Counted from the first letter of the stretch, positions 1-9,465 are shown. The stretch is DNA of 64,000 bases from Pseudocoprococcus catus (GCF_019734885.1 NZ_JAAXCM010000020.1:210800-274799); one strand, 5' to 3'. The notes: generated from the sequence alone by a model not told the origin. A program made the numbers and translations.

Positions 1-562
1 CAGTACCTATGCTACATGGTGGATACGCCAGGCAATTACCCGTTCTATTGCAGATCAGGCAAGAACCATCCGTATTCCTGTACACATGGTTGAGACGATG
101 AATAAGATTACGAAGGCACAGCGTTCACTGACACAGGAACTTGGCAGAGATCCTTCAGTGGAAGAAATTGCGGAGAATGTGCATATGGACGCCGGCAGGG
201 TGCGTGAAATCCTGAAACTGGCTCAGGAAACAGTCTCACTGGAGACACCGGTGGGAAGTGAAGAGGAGAGTCATCTGGCAGATTTTATTGAGGATGAGCA
301 TACACCGCTGCCTTCTGATGAAGCTGCATTCGGACAGCTCAAAGATGATATCAGAAGTGTCCTGGACAAATTAAATGAGCGTGAACAGAAGGTTCTCAGG
401 ATGCGTTTTGGCTTGGATGACGGCCATGAGCATACCCTTGAGGAAGTGGGTCAGGAACTCAATGTTACTCGTGAACGTATCAGACAGATTGAGGCTAAAG
501 CGCTGCGCAAGCTGCGCCAGTCCGGCAAATCGGCGGGCCTTGAAGGTTATCTGAATCAGTAA
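1..562 (+). CDS. rpoD: RNA polymerase primary sigma factor, 3' part only
   Basis: This is the C-terminal part (about 186 residues visible, reading frame entering at base 2) of the housekeeping sigma-70 factor, which directs RNA polymerase to -35/-10 promoters. The first codons read [12 protein letters not shown], the region 2.3-2.4 promoter-melting and -10 recognition segment, followed by region 3 and a complete region 4 whose helix-turn-helix ends [18 protein letters not shown] (-35 recognition). An internal ATG at base 86 is not the real start, since conserved sigma sequence continues upstream of it to the window edge. It is followed 13 bases later by trmK. Region 2 wording and the ending match RpoD/SigA rather than a sporulation sigma factor. 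Confidence 0.95.
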   Translation, partial: STYATWWIRQAITRSIADQARTIRIPVHMVETMNKITKAQRSLTQELGRDPSVEEIAENVHMDAGRVREILKLAQETVSLETPVGSEEESHLADFIEDEHTPLPSDEAAFGQLKDDIRSVLDKLNEREQKVLRMRFGLDDGHEHTLEEVGQELNVTRERIRQIEAKALRKLRQSGKSAGLEGYLNQ

Positions 563-575
563 GCGGAGGAAATAT

Positions 576-1295
576 ATGCAGTTATCAATACGAATGCAGG
601 CGGTGGCCGATATGGTGACTCCCGGAGGAAAAGTGGCGGATGTCGGTACGGATCACGGATATGTACCGATTTATCTGATTGAACAGAACAAAGCCTTTCA
701 CGCCATCGCCATGGATGTGAGAAAAGGGCCGTTGGCAAGAGCGGGAGAGAATATTGTCCGGTTTGGCTGCAGCGGCCGGATAGAGACGCGTCTCTCAGAT
801 GGTTTGGAGAGACTTGAACCAAATGAGGCGGATACAGTGATCATTGCAGGAATGGGGGGCTTGCTTACTGTTCGTATTCTGGAAGCGGGACTGGAAGTGC
901 TGAAGACGGTCAAAGAGTGTGTTCTGCAGCCGCAGTCCGATCTGGACAAAGTCCGTCAGTTCCTGCATCAGCATCATTTCTGCATTGTACAGGAAAAAAT
1001 GTTGATTGACGAGGGAAAGTACTATACGGTTATGCGTGTAGTTCATGGAGAAGAATCGCCTTATACAGAGGCGGAGGATTTATATGGCAGACACCTGATC
1101 GATGATAAGAGCCCGGTATTGGCAAAATATCTTGCAGGGCAGAAGAATGTCAAAGAAAAACTACTTGAAGCACTTTACAGCAAAGATTCCGAGAAGAGCC
1201 TCAAGCGGCAGCAGGAGCTTTTACATGAGCTGCAGATGATAAATGATACAATAGCAAGGATGGTGGATGAGAATGCAGAGCAAAGAGCTGATTGA
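576..1295 (+). CDS. trmK: tRNA (adenine-22-N1)-methyltransferase TrmK
   Basis: A 239-residue SAM-dependent methyltransferase of the TrmK (YqfN) family, which methylates N1 of A22 in bacterial tRNAs. The SAM-binding motif appears near the N-terminus as VADVGTDHGYVP, followed by an acidic ribose-binding segment (AMDVRKGPL) and the IIAGMGG motif typical of the family; the C-terminal third is a helical region. A GGAGG-type ribosome site lies just before the ATG. It sits between rpoD and the Nif3-like gene, the usual rpoD-trmK-nif3 order of Firmicutes, and its end overlaps the next gene by 29 bases, suggesting translational coupling. Confidence 0.92.
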   Translation: MQLSIRMQAVADMVTPGGKVADVGTDHGYVPIYLIEQNKAFHAIAMDVRKGPLARAGENIVRFGCSGRIETRLSDGLERLEPNEADTVIIAGMGGLLTVRILEAGLEVLKTVKECVLQPQSDLDKVRQFLHQHHFCIVQEKMLIDEGKYYTVMRVVHGEESPYTEAEDLYGRHLIDDKSPVLAKYLAGQKNVKEKLLEALYSKDSEKSLKRQQELLHELQMINDTIARMVDENAEQRAD

Positions 1296-2055
1296 GAAAT
1301 TAGAAAGACTGGCACCGCCTGAATATGCGGAGAGCTGGGATAATCCGGGACTTCTTGTGGGCAGTGCAAAACGTGAAGTCCATAAGGTATACATAGCACT
1401 GGATGCGGATGGAGAGGCTGTTGACCGGGCTGTCAGATGCGGCTGTGATATGATTCTGACACATCATCCGCTTCTGTTTTCTGCCGTCAAATCTATCAGG
1501 GATGAGGATTTTATCGGTCATCGCCTGATGATGATGATTGAGAACAGAATCAATTATTTTGCCATGCATACGAATTTTGATACAGCAGTGATGGCAGATC
1601 TGGCAGCAGACAGACTGAAACTGCAAAATAAGCAGCCGCTTGCCATGGTCAGAGAAACAGAAAGCGGATTAAAGGGCATTGGCTCAACCGGTGATCTGAC
1701 AGAGGAGATGACATTGGCCGATCTGGCCATCTTTGTCAGAAAAGCATTTAATCTGCCTCAGGTGAGATGTTACGGAAAACCTGATACAAAGATCCGACGG
1801 GTATCTATGTGTCCGGGATCCGGCAAAGGGATGGACGGAGATGTATTAGAAGCCGGCGGCCAGGTCTTTATTACAGGCGATGTGGATCATCATTATGGTA
1901 TCGATTGTGTAGAAAAAGGAATTTGTGTGATCGATGCGGGGCATCATGGACTGGAACATATTTTTGTGCCCTTTATGGAGCAGTGGATGCAGGAAAACTG
2001 TCCGGAAATTGAGACAGTGACAGATGGCAACCAGTCACCTTTTTTTGTTGTATAA
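1267..2055 (+). CDS. Nif3-like dinuclear metal centre protein
   Basis: A 262-residue member of the Nif3/YqfO family (also called GTP cyclohydrolase 1 type 2-like), hexameric proteins with a two-metal site whose physiological reaction is unsettled. Metal-binding residues are visible as LTHHPLLF near residue 70, HTNFD near residue 100, and the C-terminal DAGHHGLEH segment. The family often carries an inserted PII-like domain; this one is short, so it lacks most or all of that insert. An AAGGA ribosome site lies about 7 bases before the ATG at 1267, and a second ATG six bases on is possible. The gene overlaps trmK and completes the conserved rpoD-trmK-nif3 block. Confidence 0.88.
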   Translation: MRMQSKELIEKLERLAPPEYAESWDNPGLLVGSAKREVHKVYIALDADGEAVDRAVRCGCDMILTHHPLLFSAVKSIRDEDFIGHRLMMMIENRINYFAMHTNFDTAVMADLAADRLKLQNKQPLAMVRETESGLKGIGSTGDLTEEMTLADLAIFVRKAFNLPQVRCYGKPDTKIRRVSMCPGSGKGMDGDVLEAGGQVFITGDVDHHYGIDCVEKGICVIDAGHHGLEHIFVPFMEQWMQENCPEIETVTDGNQSPFFVV

Positions 2056-2125
2056 ATGACCGGAGGACGTTGCCATCCTGAACAAAGGAAAACACACAGA
2101 ATTTTGACAGTGGGGGGATGCAAAT

Positions 2126-3787
2126 ATGCCAAAAATTCATTTAAAAGTGAGAGAAAAAATTTTTGAATATGAAGCCGGACTGACACTGGAAACAATCAGC
2201 AGGGATTTTCAGAAGGCTTATCCGCATGATATTATTCTAGCCCGGGTAGACGGTAAGCTGGCTGAATTGATGAAGACAATTGATGAGGATGTATCAGTGG
2301 AGTTTATTACAACCGGAGAGATCATCGGCAATGAAGCTTATCGACGAACGGCCAGTATGATGATGCTGAAAGCTTTCCAGGACGTGATGGGTAGAGAAAA
2401 TTTTGAACGTCTGACGGTTCAGTATTCTCTGGACAGAGGATACTACTGCGAATTAATATCGGATACGTCACTGACAAAGGAGCTTTTGGATCGTGTGAAG
2501 CTGCGTATGCAGGAAATTCAAAAAGAAAATATACCGATTATCAAAAAATCAATGCCGAAAAGAGAGGCCATTGAAATCTTCCGGGAACATAAAATGTACG
2601 ATAAAGTCAATCTGTTCCATTATCGGCGCAGTTCCAGGATCAACGTTTATACTCTGGAAGATACCGTTGACTACTTTTACGGCTATATGGCACCAAATAC
2701 CTCTTATGTCCGATATTTTGATTTATACTTGTATGACGATGGATTTGTACTGCAGATGCCGGAACCGGCATCACCGGAGACAGTGGATGCCTTTGAACCG
2801 CCGGAAAAACTGTTCAATGTGCTGAAACAGTCCGCCAGATGGGGGGAACTTCTTGGTGTGCGTACTGTGGCAGATATCAACAATGCCCTGGCAGACGGCA
2901 GCTTTTCAGAATTGATGCTTGTACAGGAAGCACTGCAGGAAAAGAAAATTGCGGAGATCGCGGAGAGTATCATTGAAAGCGGCAAGAGGATCATCTTGAT
3001 CGCCGGTCCTTCTTCATCAGGTAAAACGACTTTTTCACATCGTTTATCCATTCAGCTGCGGGCTCATGGACTGAAACCACACCCGATTCCTGTAGATAAT
3101 TATTTTGTAAATCGGGAAGATACACCTCTTGATGAGTACGGAAAACCGAATTTTGAATGTCTTGAGGCACTGGATATCAAAGAACTGAATAAAGATCTGC
3201 ATGGGCTTCTGGCGGGTGAAGAAGTAGAGCTGCCTGTTTTTAATTTTGTCACAGGCAAACGTGAAATGAGCGGCGAGAAGATGAAGATCGGCGATCGGGA
3301 TGTGCTTGTAATAGAAGGTATTCATTCATTGAATGATGCCATGACCTATTCTATTGATCAGAGCAATAAGTTTAAGATTTATATCAGTGCGCTGACTCAG
3401 CTGAATATTGACGAACATAACCGTATACCGACAACAGATGCAAGACTTCTTCGAAGAATTGTCAGGGATGCAGCCAAACGCGGTACCAATGCGGCAAAGA
3501 CGATTTCCATGTGGCAGTCTGTCCGTCGCGGAGAGGAGGAGAATATCTTCCCTTATCAGGAAAACTGCGATGTGATGTTTAATTCTGTGCTGATTTATGA
3601 ACTGGCGATTCTGAAGCAGTATGCAGAACCGCTGCTGTTTTCTGTCAGAGAGGATCAGCCGGAATATGAGACAGCCAAATATCTCATCAAGTTCCTGGGA
3701 TATTTCCTTGGTGCGAGCAGTGAGAATGTGCCGAACAACTCTATTCTCAGAGAGTTTATCGGCGGCAGCTGTTTTAACGTCGGATAA
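2126..3787 (+). CDS. Nucleoside (uridine-type) kinase with N-terminal TGS domain
   Basis: A 553-residue protein with a TGS-like N-terminus (about residues 1-65) and a middle region resembling the editing domain of threonyl-tRNA synthetase, followed by a C-terminal P-loop kinase of the uridine kinase/phosphoribulokinase family. The Walker A motif is AGPSSSGKTT near residue 295, and a later DVLVIEGIHSLND matches the second nucleotide-binding segment. It probably phosphorylates uridine or cytidine, although a different small molecule is possible because this two-domain form is poorly characterised. The ATG at 2126 follows a run of six G residues as a ribosome site. It stands 70 bases after the Nif3-like gene and just ahead of the RNase P RNA promoter. 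Confidence 0.85.
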   Translation: MPKIHLKVREKIFEYEAGLTLETISRDFQKAYPHDIILARVDGKLAELMKTIDEDVSVEFITTGEIIGNEAYRRTASMMMLKAFQDVMGRENFERLTVQYSLDRGYYCELISDTSLTKELLDRVKLRMQEIQKENIPIIKKSMPKREAIEIFREHKMYDKVNLFHYRRSSRINVYTLEDTVDYFYGYMAPNTSYVRYFDLYLYDDGFVLQMPEPASPETVDAFEPPEKLFNVLKQSARWGELLGVRTVADINNALADGSFSELMLVQEALQEKKIAEIAESIIESGKRIILIAGPSSSGKTTFSHRLSIQLRAHGLKPHPIPVDNYFVNREDTPLDEYGKPNFECLEALDIKELNKDLHGLLAGEEVELPVFNFVTGKREMSGEKMKIGDRDVLVIEGIHSLNDAMTYSIDQSNKFKIYISALTQLNIDEHNRIPTTDARLLRRIVRDAAKRGTNAAKTISMWQSVRRGEEENIFPYQENCDVMFNSVLIYELAILKQYAEPLLFSVREDQPEYETAKYLIKFLGYFLGASSENVPNNSILREFIGGSCFNVG

Positions 3788-3792
3788 AAGTG

Positions 3793-3821
3793 TTTACTTT
3801 TGAAAATGAATATGATATGAT
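3793..3821 (+). promoter_or_regulatory. Promoter of the RNase P RNA gene
   Basis: A -35 box TTTACT (3793-3798) and a -10 box TATGAT (3816-3821) are separated by 17 bases. The predicted start, about 3828, coincides with the first base of the P1 helix of the RNA, which supports both calls. It lies a few bases after the kinase stop codon. Confidence 0.75.
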
Positions 3822-3828
3822 AGGGAAC

Positions 3829-4191
3829 GTAAGTCTGTCGGATAATCGCGGCTGCAAGCGTCGAAAGACCGCAGGTGAGGAAAGTCCGAGCTTCTTAGGG
3901 CAGAGTGCCGGATAACGTCCGGTGGAGGCAACTCCAAGGCCAGTGCAACAGAAATAAACCGCCTGCTTCGTCAGGTAAGGGTGGAAAGGCGAGGTAAGAG
4001 CTCACCGCTTCTCTGGTAACAGAGGAGGCTCTGTAAACCCCACTCGGAAGCAAGACCGCATATAAAACGATACGTCGGCCCGGCGTGTTTTAGGGTAGGT
4101 CGCTCGATCCTGCTGGCAACAGCAGGGCTAGATAGATGATTATCGTATCCGGTTTCCGGATTCACATAACTCGGCTTATAGACAGGCTTAC
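3829..4191 (+). ncRNA. rnpB: RNase P RNA, bacterial type A
   Basis: The catalytic RNA of ribonuclease P, which removes 5' leaders from pre-tRNA. The conserved GAGGAAAGTCC of the P4 region and the matching 3' half (AGATAGATGATTATCG) are both present, as is the ACAGAAATAAACCGCC-type central segment. The ends were set by the P1 helix: bases 3829-3839 pair fully with 4181-4191, with one G-U pair. Length, about 363 nucleotides, fits ordinary type A RNAs. A promoter precedes it at the right distance and a terminator follows. The open reading frame antisense to it is fortuitous. Confidence 0.96.
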
Positions 4192-4209
4192 AATGCAATG
4201 ATTTTCAGA

Positions 4210-4261
4210 AGGGAGCTGTCGCTTTAACTAAGAGATTAGTGAAGCGTCAGCCCTTTTTGTT
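4210..4261 (+). terminator. Intrinsic terminator of rnpB
   Basis: A hairpin with arms at about 4210-4225 and 4242-4254 (one bulge, one mismatch) is followed by TTTTTGTTG and, slightly later, a second T-run. It starts about 19 bases after the mature RNA end. Confidence 0.75.
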
Positions 4262-4288
4262 GTCGGCCTTTTTTTCTTTCAGAGTATG

Positions 4289-4332
4289 TTAAGGTTTTTG
4301 TAAGGACTTAAAAGGCGGGGCTGTGCTAGAAT
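4289..4332 (+). promoter_or_regulatory. Promoter of the first two-component system with TTAAGG-type direct repeats
   Basis: A -10 box TAGAAT lies at 4327-4332, but no good -35 box is present at the expected place (4304-4309). Instead two similar six-base units, TTAAGG (4289-4294) and GTAAGG (4300-4305), are repeated 11 bases apart and reach the -35 position. OmpR-family regulators commonly bind direct repeats with one-helical-turn spacing, so positive autoregulation is inferred. Nothing here proves which regulator binds. Confidence 0.5.
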
Positions 4333-4373
4333 AAAAACAGATGAGAGAATCGTTAAGAACGGAGGAAAGATAA

Positions 4374-5072
4374 ATGGCTGAACAGATTGAAATTCTGGTA
4401 GTAGATGACGACAAAGAGATTGCGAATCTTGTAGAGATATATCTGTCAAGCACCGGATATATTATCTATAAAGCATATAATGCCATGGATGGATTGGCAC
4501 TATTGCAGAAGCATGATATTAAACTGGCAATTATCGATGTGATGATGCCGAAGATCGACGGCATTGAGATGTGCCGGAGAATCCGGGAATGCAGAAATAT
4601 TCCGATTATCATACTGAGTGCTAAATCAGCAGATGTGGATAAGATTCTCGGGTTAAGTGTAGGGGCGGATGATTATATGATCAAACCGTTTAATCCGATG
4701 GAACTTCTGGCGAGAGTGAAGTCTCAGCTTAGAAGATATTTGGAATTGAATCCGGGGGTGTTGGCAGATAGCAATACAATCGAAGTACAGGATGTGGTTA
4801 TTGATACGAAGAAACACCGGGTAACGGTGGATGGCAGGGATGTGGTACTGACACCTATTGAGTTCAGTATTCTGCAGCTTTTGGCCAGTCATCCCGGCCG
4901 CGTATTCAGTACAGATGAGATTTATGAGAATGTCTGGAATGAGAAGCTTTATGAGGCCAACAATACAGTTATGGTACATATGCGGAGATTGCGGGAAAAG
5001 GTTGAGAAGAGTCCGAGATCACCGCAGCTGATCAAAACAGTCTGGGGAGTGGGATACAAGATTGAAGGTTAA
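4374..5072 (+). CDS. OmpR/VanR-family response regulator
   Basis: A 232-residue response regulator: an N-terminal receiver domain with the acidic triad (VVDDD near residue 10), phospho-acceptor Asp55 in IIDVMMP, conserved Thr/Ser region ILSAKS and Lys in YMIKPFNP, then a winged-helix DNA-binding domain ending IKTVWGVGYKI. It is partnered with the kinase that starts 11 bases before its stop codon. The VanR-like sequence and the ABC module that follows suggest control of a cell-envelope response, but the signal is unknown. Direct repeats in its own promoter suggest autoregulation. Confidence 0.93.
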   Translation: MAEQIEILVVDDDKEIANLVEIYLSSTGYIIYKAYNAMDGLALLQKHDIKLAIIDVMMPKIDGIEMCRRIRECRNIPIIILSAKSADVDKILGLSVGADDYMIKPFNPMELLARVKSQLRRYLELNPGVLADSNTIEVQDVVIDTKKHRVTVDGRDVVLTPIEFSILQLLASHPGRVFSTDEIYENVWNEKLYEANNTVMVHMRRLREKVEKSPRSPQLIKTVWGVGYKIEG

Positions 5073-6309
5073 ATTTACAGAAAGTTTCAGAATGCGTGTC
5101 ATGATGTATACATGCATCAGCCTGCTGGCGGCGGTACTGACGGATCTGGCCGTATTGTTTTTGTGTATCCGTTCGCGCATACTGGTCAGTGATTATGGCC
5201 TGAATAATATGAATATTCATGCAGGCAATAATAACTATGTGCTTAACAACAGTCGTATCCAGGCATCCACTAAAAGTATGCTGAGTGAATCGAATATTTT
5301 TTACAGAATTTTTGGGGTAGGTATCAAAGTACAGCTGATTATCATCTTGTTCATCCTTGCTCTTGTTGTCTTTTTGCTGGTCTTTTTTGCACTGACTCAC
5401 CAGGTAACGGGTTATATTACAACTATTCTCCAGGGAGCCTGTAAAATGGCAGACGGGGATTTTTCCCACAGAATTAAAATGGCAGACGGGGATTTTTCCC
5501 ACAGAATTGATGTCCGGTATCAGGATGAATTTTCCTGCATTGCCGATAGTATCAATCGGATGGCAGATACGGTTGAGACGATGAAGAAGAAAGAGGAAGA
5601 GGCCGAGGAGACAAAGAATGAGCTGATTACCAATGTGGCACATGATCTTCGTACGCCGCTGACATCTATTATCGGCTATATTGACATTGTCAATAATATG
5701 CCGGATCTGACGGAAGCGCAGCGTTCAGAGTATCTGAAGATTACATGGGAGAAAGCCAGAAAGCTTGAGAAACTGATCAATGAACTGTTCAGTTTTACAA
5801 AGATCAGCTATGGCGGTATGCCCATGCATATGGAGAAGATCGACCTGATCAAGCTGCTTGAGCAGGAGGTAGATGAACTCTATCCGACATTCAAAGACAA
5901 CGAGTTGGAGTGTGTACTGGAGACGGATACGGACAGCTGCATGGTTATGGCAGACGGAGAACAGCTGGTGAGAGTATTTGATAACCTTCTCGGGAATGCA
6001 GTCAAATACGGCAGATACGGCAAGATGATCAGAGTGCGCACCGTGACAGAGCAAAGTCAGATCCGAATTCAGGTTGTCAATTATGGCAGTGTGATACCGG
6101 CGGAGAATCTTCCGTTTCTGTTTGAAAAGTTCTACAAAATAGACACATCCAGACAACCCTCCAGTGAGGGAATAGGGCTGGGACTGGCTATTGCAAAAAG
6201 CATTGTTGAAAGTCACGGCGGCAGTATTTCTGTGAAGAGTTCCTTTGACGGGACTGTTTTTGAAGTTATTCTTCCGACAGCGGAAAAGGCTCAGAATGAG
6301 GTGGCATAA
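5062..6309 (+). CDS. Membrane sensor histidine kinase (VanS-like) with duplicated HAMP segment
   Basis: A 415-residue kinase read from a TTG codon overlapping the response-regulator gene. Order of parts: a first membrane helix at about residues 10-35, a short external loop, a second membrane helix at about 85-112, HAMP, HisKA with the phospho-accepting His194 in NVAHDLRTP, and an ATPase domain with the N box (DNLLGNAVKYG) and G box (GIGLGLAIAKS). The HAMP connector contains an exact repeat of eleven residues (128-138 and 139-149, KMADGDFSHRI twice), encoded by a perfect 33-base tandem repeat. The small external loop is typical of kinases that sense within the membrane or through a transporter. 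It pairs with the preceding regulator. Confidence 0.93.
   Translation: MKVKFTESFRMRVMMYTCISLLAAVLTDLAVLFLCIRSRILVSDYGLNNMNIHAGNNNYVLNNSRIQASTKSMLSESNIFYRIFGVGIKVQLIIILFILALVVFLLVFFALTHQVTGYITTILQGACKMADGDFSHRIKMADGDFSHRIDVRYQDEFSCIADSINRMADTVETMKKKEEEAEETKNELITNVAHDLRTPLTSIIGYIDIVNNMPDLTEAQRSEYLKITWEKARKLEKLINELFSFTKISYGGMPMHMEKIDLIKLLEQEVDELYPTFKDNELECVLETDTDSCMVMADGEQLVRVFDNLLGNAVKYGRYGKMIRVRTVTEQSQIRIQVVNYGSVIPAENLPFLFEKFYKIDTSRQPSSEGIGLGLAIAKSIVESHGGSISVKSSFDGTVFEVILPTAEKAQNEVA
5443..5508 (+). repeat. Perfect 33-bp tandem duplication inside the HAMP-coding region
   Basis: Bases 5443-5475 and 5476-5508 are identical. The unit is a multiple of three, so the reading frame is kept and eleven residues are doubled. 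No silent differences have accumulated between copies, which indicates a recent event or ongoing copy-number change (or, less likely, an assembly artefact). Confidence 0.95.
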
Positions 6310-8531
6310 TGACAAAACAATTAAAAAGACTGATCTGGCTGGCTGCATTGTTTATGATTCTTATTCCTGCTGTTTATGTTTTGGCAGATGAGACTGAGGC
6401 GGATCATGACAGATTTACTGTCAGCTGCTCTGAAGTGGAAAATGATATTATTCCGGAAGACAATACATGGGCATGCAGCGTCAGAATGCAGATAACAAAC
6501 AATGGAGAAGATTTTGACGGTACCATCAAAATACTTGCGTTTGAGGGCAGTGAAACGGATGCTGTGAATGCCATCGGGAAAACCCTTGAGTTTAAAAGCG
6601 GAGAGACAAAGCCAATTTATTTTAAAGTTCCAAATGTTTCCTATGACGGTACACCGTATAGAATTCCGCTGCGTGTAGATTTCCTTGATGAAGATGGTAA
6701 ACTGCTTTGTCGGACAATGACAGATTTTCAGGCGGCGTCGGATGATAACTATACAGTTGCTGCAGGCATTTATACCGATGATACCCGGAAAATGACGGTG
6801 ATCGATCAGTCGAAGATCAAATATGAGACGGCCTCTATCAGTGGTGATGTGACCATGAAGTCCCGCAGGATGACAGAAGAGGAATTGGACAATATCCAGG
6901 AAATGAATGTGAACCTTCTGATATTGGACAAAGCACTTTCTAAGAGTGAGTGGGAATATATTTCAAAATGGGTGATGTACGGCGGTCATGTGATGGCGGA
7001 ACAGAGCGTTTATGACCGTTTGATCGCAAAGACACTGAATGACGAGAATATGACAGATTGGGGAAAAGGCAGGATTCTTGTGTATACATCGGAGGAATGG
7101 AGCGGTACATTTTTTTTGAAAGCTGTCAGAAATATATTTGGCGATGAGGGCTTTAACGCACTGTTTGGCGGTGATTATACCGATAATTATTGGAATGTAA
7201 CGTCTATGCTCAATTATGATACTGGCAGTGAACTGCCATCTGTATCTGTTTATGTGTTCTGTCTGCTGATTTATATTTTATGTATGGGTCCGGCTGTCTA
7301 TCTGTTCCTTAAGAAAAAAGATAAGAGAGAGTATATGTGGCTGGTTATACCATGTACAGCAATTTTATTTTCGGTGATTATCTATATGGCAGGAAATTCA
7401 ACCCGCTATACAGAACCTTTTATACGCTATTATTCCTCAGTGGATCTCACGGATGAGGCGACGGTAGAGAATACCAAAATACTGCTGACAAGTCCGGATA
7501 AGGAAAGGTCGGTGATGAGTATTGAAGGAGATTGCCGCATGGTGCTGCTCAGTGATGAATATTATCTGCCGCTTCAGACGGGAATGAAGGAAAGATTTCA
7601 ACGTATGAAGACAAAACTGGGTGAAGCAGAATACAATACGGCCATGTCTGTTTCTGATACAAGAACGGACGTGCTTGTCAGGGGCAGAAGTGCTTTCGAC
7701 AAAAATTATTTTTCAAATTCAAGAATATTGAAGACGGAAGGCAGTATCAGTGCTGATATGTTCTACTACAAAGGTGCATTGTCGGGAACCGTAACCAACA
7801 CAACAAAATGGAATCTTCATAATGCCTTTGTCATCCATAAAGGATTGATTTTTATGATCGGTGATCTGGCGGCCGGTGAGACAAAGACACTGGATCAGCT
7901 GCAGAATGTACAGTTACTGAAAAGCCGCAGTGTCAAGTTAGATACATGGCAGATGGACAATCCGGGCAATACAGCTGCAGTTTCCTCGGTAATGAGCGGC
8001 ATGATGGATAACCTGTCTTCTAATATTTCACGGGAAGAAGATATGGTGGGCGGTTTTACCATGGATTATGATATCGGTGTACAGGATAACGACCAGATTT
8101 CTTCCGTTTGCGGTCTGGCATTGATCAAATCCGGAATTGAAGTGGCAGACAGTGGAAAGGGATGGTCGTCCCAGGTTATGCTTGAACCGCAAGAGGCGGA
8201 GAATGAAGAAGAACTCTATAATTTTGATCCCTTCAGTTATCTCATTTACGGTTCGGATACATTGAATGCCAGATATATTGTCGGCGATGTAACGGGAATG
8301 CTTTACATGAAGTGGCTGAACAAAGATGATTTGATGAATGTGGCTTTTTATAATCTGTCCACCGGTGTGTATGATATAGTGATGGAAGACAGTGACATGA
8401 TGACGTCAGAGCAGCTGAAGGACTATATCTCAAAGGATAATGTCATTAAAGTGCGTGTTCAGCTTGAGAATATGGATGAGGATCATTATATGCCTGTATT
8501 TACCCTGTCAGGAGGTGAAAAGAATGATTGA
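6309..8531 (+). CDS. Large membrane-anchored extracellular protein of an ABC module, unknown function
   Basis: A 740-residue protein I do not recognise by family name. It starts with a signal or anchor helix (residues about 5-26, ending VYVLADE), continues with a beta-rich external region, has two hydrophobic segments near residues 312-335 and 342-362 flanking a KKKDKRE loop, and then a second large external-type region to the C-terminus. It overlaps the preceding kinase stop by one base and the following ATPase gene by eight, so it is part of the same operon. Such a protein beside an ATPase and a permease may be an accessory or substrate-handling subunit of the exporter. No enzymatic motif is visible. 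Confidence 0.75.
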   Translation: MTKQLKRLIWLAALFMILIPAVYVLADETEADHDRFTVSCSEVENDIIPEDNTWACSVRMQITNNGEDFDGTIKILAFEGSETDAVNAIGKTLEFKSGETKPIYFKVPNVSYDGTPYRIPLRVDFLDEDGKLLCRTMTDFQAASDDNYTVAAGIYTDDTRKMTVIDQSKIKYETASISGDVTMKSRRMTEEELDNIQEMNVNLLILDKALSKSEWEYISKWVMYGGHVMAEQSVYDRLIAKTLNDENMTDWGKGRILVYTSEEWSGTFFLKAVRNIFGDEGFNALFGGDYTDNYWNVTSMLNYDTGSELPSVSVYVFCLLIYILCMGPAVYLFLKKKDKREYMWLVIPCTAILFSVIIYMAGNSTRYTEPFIRYYSSVDLTDEATVENTKILLTSPDKERSVMSIEGDCRMVLLSDEYYLPLQTGMKERFQRMKTKLGEAEYNTAMSVSDTRTDVLVRGRSAFDKNYFSNSRILKTEGSISADMFYYKGALSGTVTNTTKWNLHNAFVIHKGLIFMIGDLAAGETKTLDQLQNVQLLKSRSVKLDTWQMDNPGNTAAVSSVMSGMMDNLSSNISREEDMVGGFTMDYDIGVQDNDQISSVCGLALIKSGIEVADSGKGWSSQVMLEPQEAENEEELYNFDPFSYLIYGSDTLNARYIVGDVTGMLYMKWLNKDDLMNVAFYNLSTGVYDIVMEDSDMMTSEQLKDYISKDNVIKVRVQLENMDEDHYMPVFTLSGGEKND

Positions 8532-9465
8532 GATCAAACATCTTTACAAAGCTTTTGACAATCATATGGTGCTCAGAAATCTGAATATGAAGATCAATGA
8601 TGGTGCCATCTATGGTTTTGTTGGTCCAAATGGAGCAGGCAAGACAACGACAATGCGGATTATCGCCGGACTGCTGAAAGCTGACAGCGGACAGATCCTT
8701 ATAGATGGCATGGATATTGGCAGCAGACACAAAGAGATGATCGGGTATATGCCGGATTTCTTTGGTGTTTATGATAAACTCAAGGTGAAAGAGTATATGG
8801 CTTTTTTTGCATCCATTTATAGTCTTGACCGGGAAAAAACACAAGAAAAAACAGAGCAGTTGCTGTCACTGGTAAAATTAACAGAAAAGAAAGAGGCCTA
8901 TGTGGACAGCCTTTCCAGAGGTATGAAGCAAAGGCTGTGTCTGGCAAGATGCATGATCCATGATCCGAAGCTGCTGATTCTTGATGAACCGGCTTCTGGT
9001 CTGGATCCAAGAGCCAGATATGAGTTTAAGGAAATTATCAGGCAGCTGCGAAAACAGGGAAGAACGGTTATGATCAGTTCACACATCCTTTCAGAACTTT
9101 CGGAAATGTGTACGGATATTTGTATTATTGATGAAGGAAGAGCTGTTATGGATGGCAGTGTGGAAGAAATTGAATATCATATGATTACGGCTTCTCCCCT
9201 GGTTATTCATACTGCAGGCAGGCAAGAGGATGCCATCGCCCTGATCAGAAAGAACGAGATGGTCGAAACGCTGTCTTATAATGAGAATGAGATACGGGCG
9301 GTATTTAAAGGCGGTCGTGAAGATGAGGTCATGTTGCTTCATGAGCTGGTAGCAGAGGGTATTCCGGTCTGTTCTTTCGGGAGAGACAAAAGCGGCCTGG
9401 AAACATTGTTTATGCGTATTACAGATCCGGAGGTGAAAGAGCATGCATATGAATCCGGTCTATAA
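8524..9465 (+). CDS. ABC transporter ATP-binding protein
   Basis: A 313-residue ATPase with Walker A GPNGAGKTTT (near residue 37), signature LSRGMKQRL, Walker B LLILDEP and the switch His in MISSHILSE, plus a C-terminal extension usual in ABC-2 type exporters. The start was placed at the ATG at 8524, preceded by AGGAGGTG; the reading frame is open further upstream but that part overlaps the previous gene and has no ribosome site. The gene overlaps its neighbours at both ends (8 and 23 bases). It should energise the permease that follows; the transported substrate cannot be inferred. Confidence 0.93.
   Translation: MIEIKHLYKAFDNHMVLRNLNMKINDGAIYGFVGPNGAGKTTTMRIIAGLLKADSGQILIDGMDIGSRHKEMIGYMPDFFGVYDKLKVKEYMAFFASIYSLDREKTQEKTEQLLSLVKLTEKKEAYVDSLSRGMKQRLCLARCMIHDPKLLILDEPASGLDPRARYEFKEIIRQLRKQGRTVMISSHILSELSEMCTDICIIDEGRAVMDGSVEEIEYHMITASPLVIHTAGRQEDAIALIRKNEMVETLSYNENEIRAVFKGGREDEVMLLHELVAEGIPVCSFGRDKSGLETLFMRITDPEVKEHAYESGL

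Noticed and set aside
3971-4198. 75-residue open frame antisense to the RNase P RNA gene
   Set aside because: It lies wholly within a structured RNA gene and has no ribosome site or family likeness.
5032-5643. 203-residue open frame on the minus strand over the first histidine kinase
   Set aside because: It mirrors codon structure of a clear kinase gene and contains a copy of the 33-bp repeat; composition is not protein-like.
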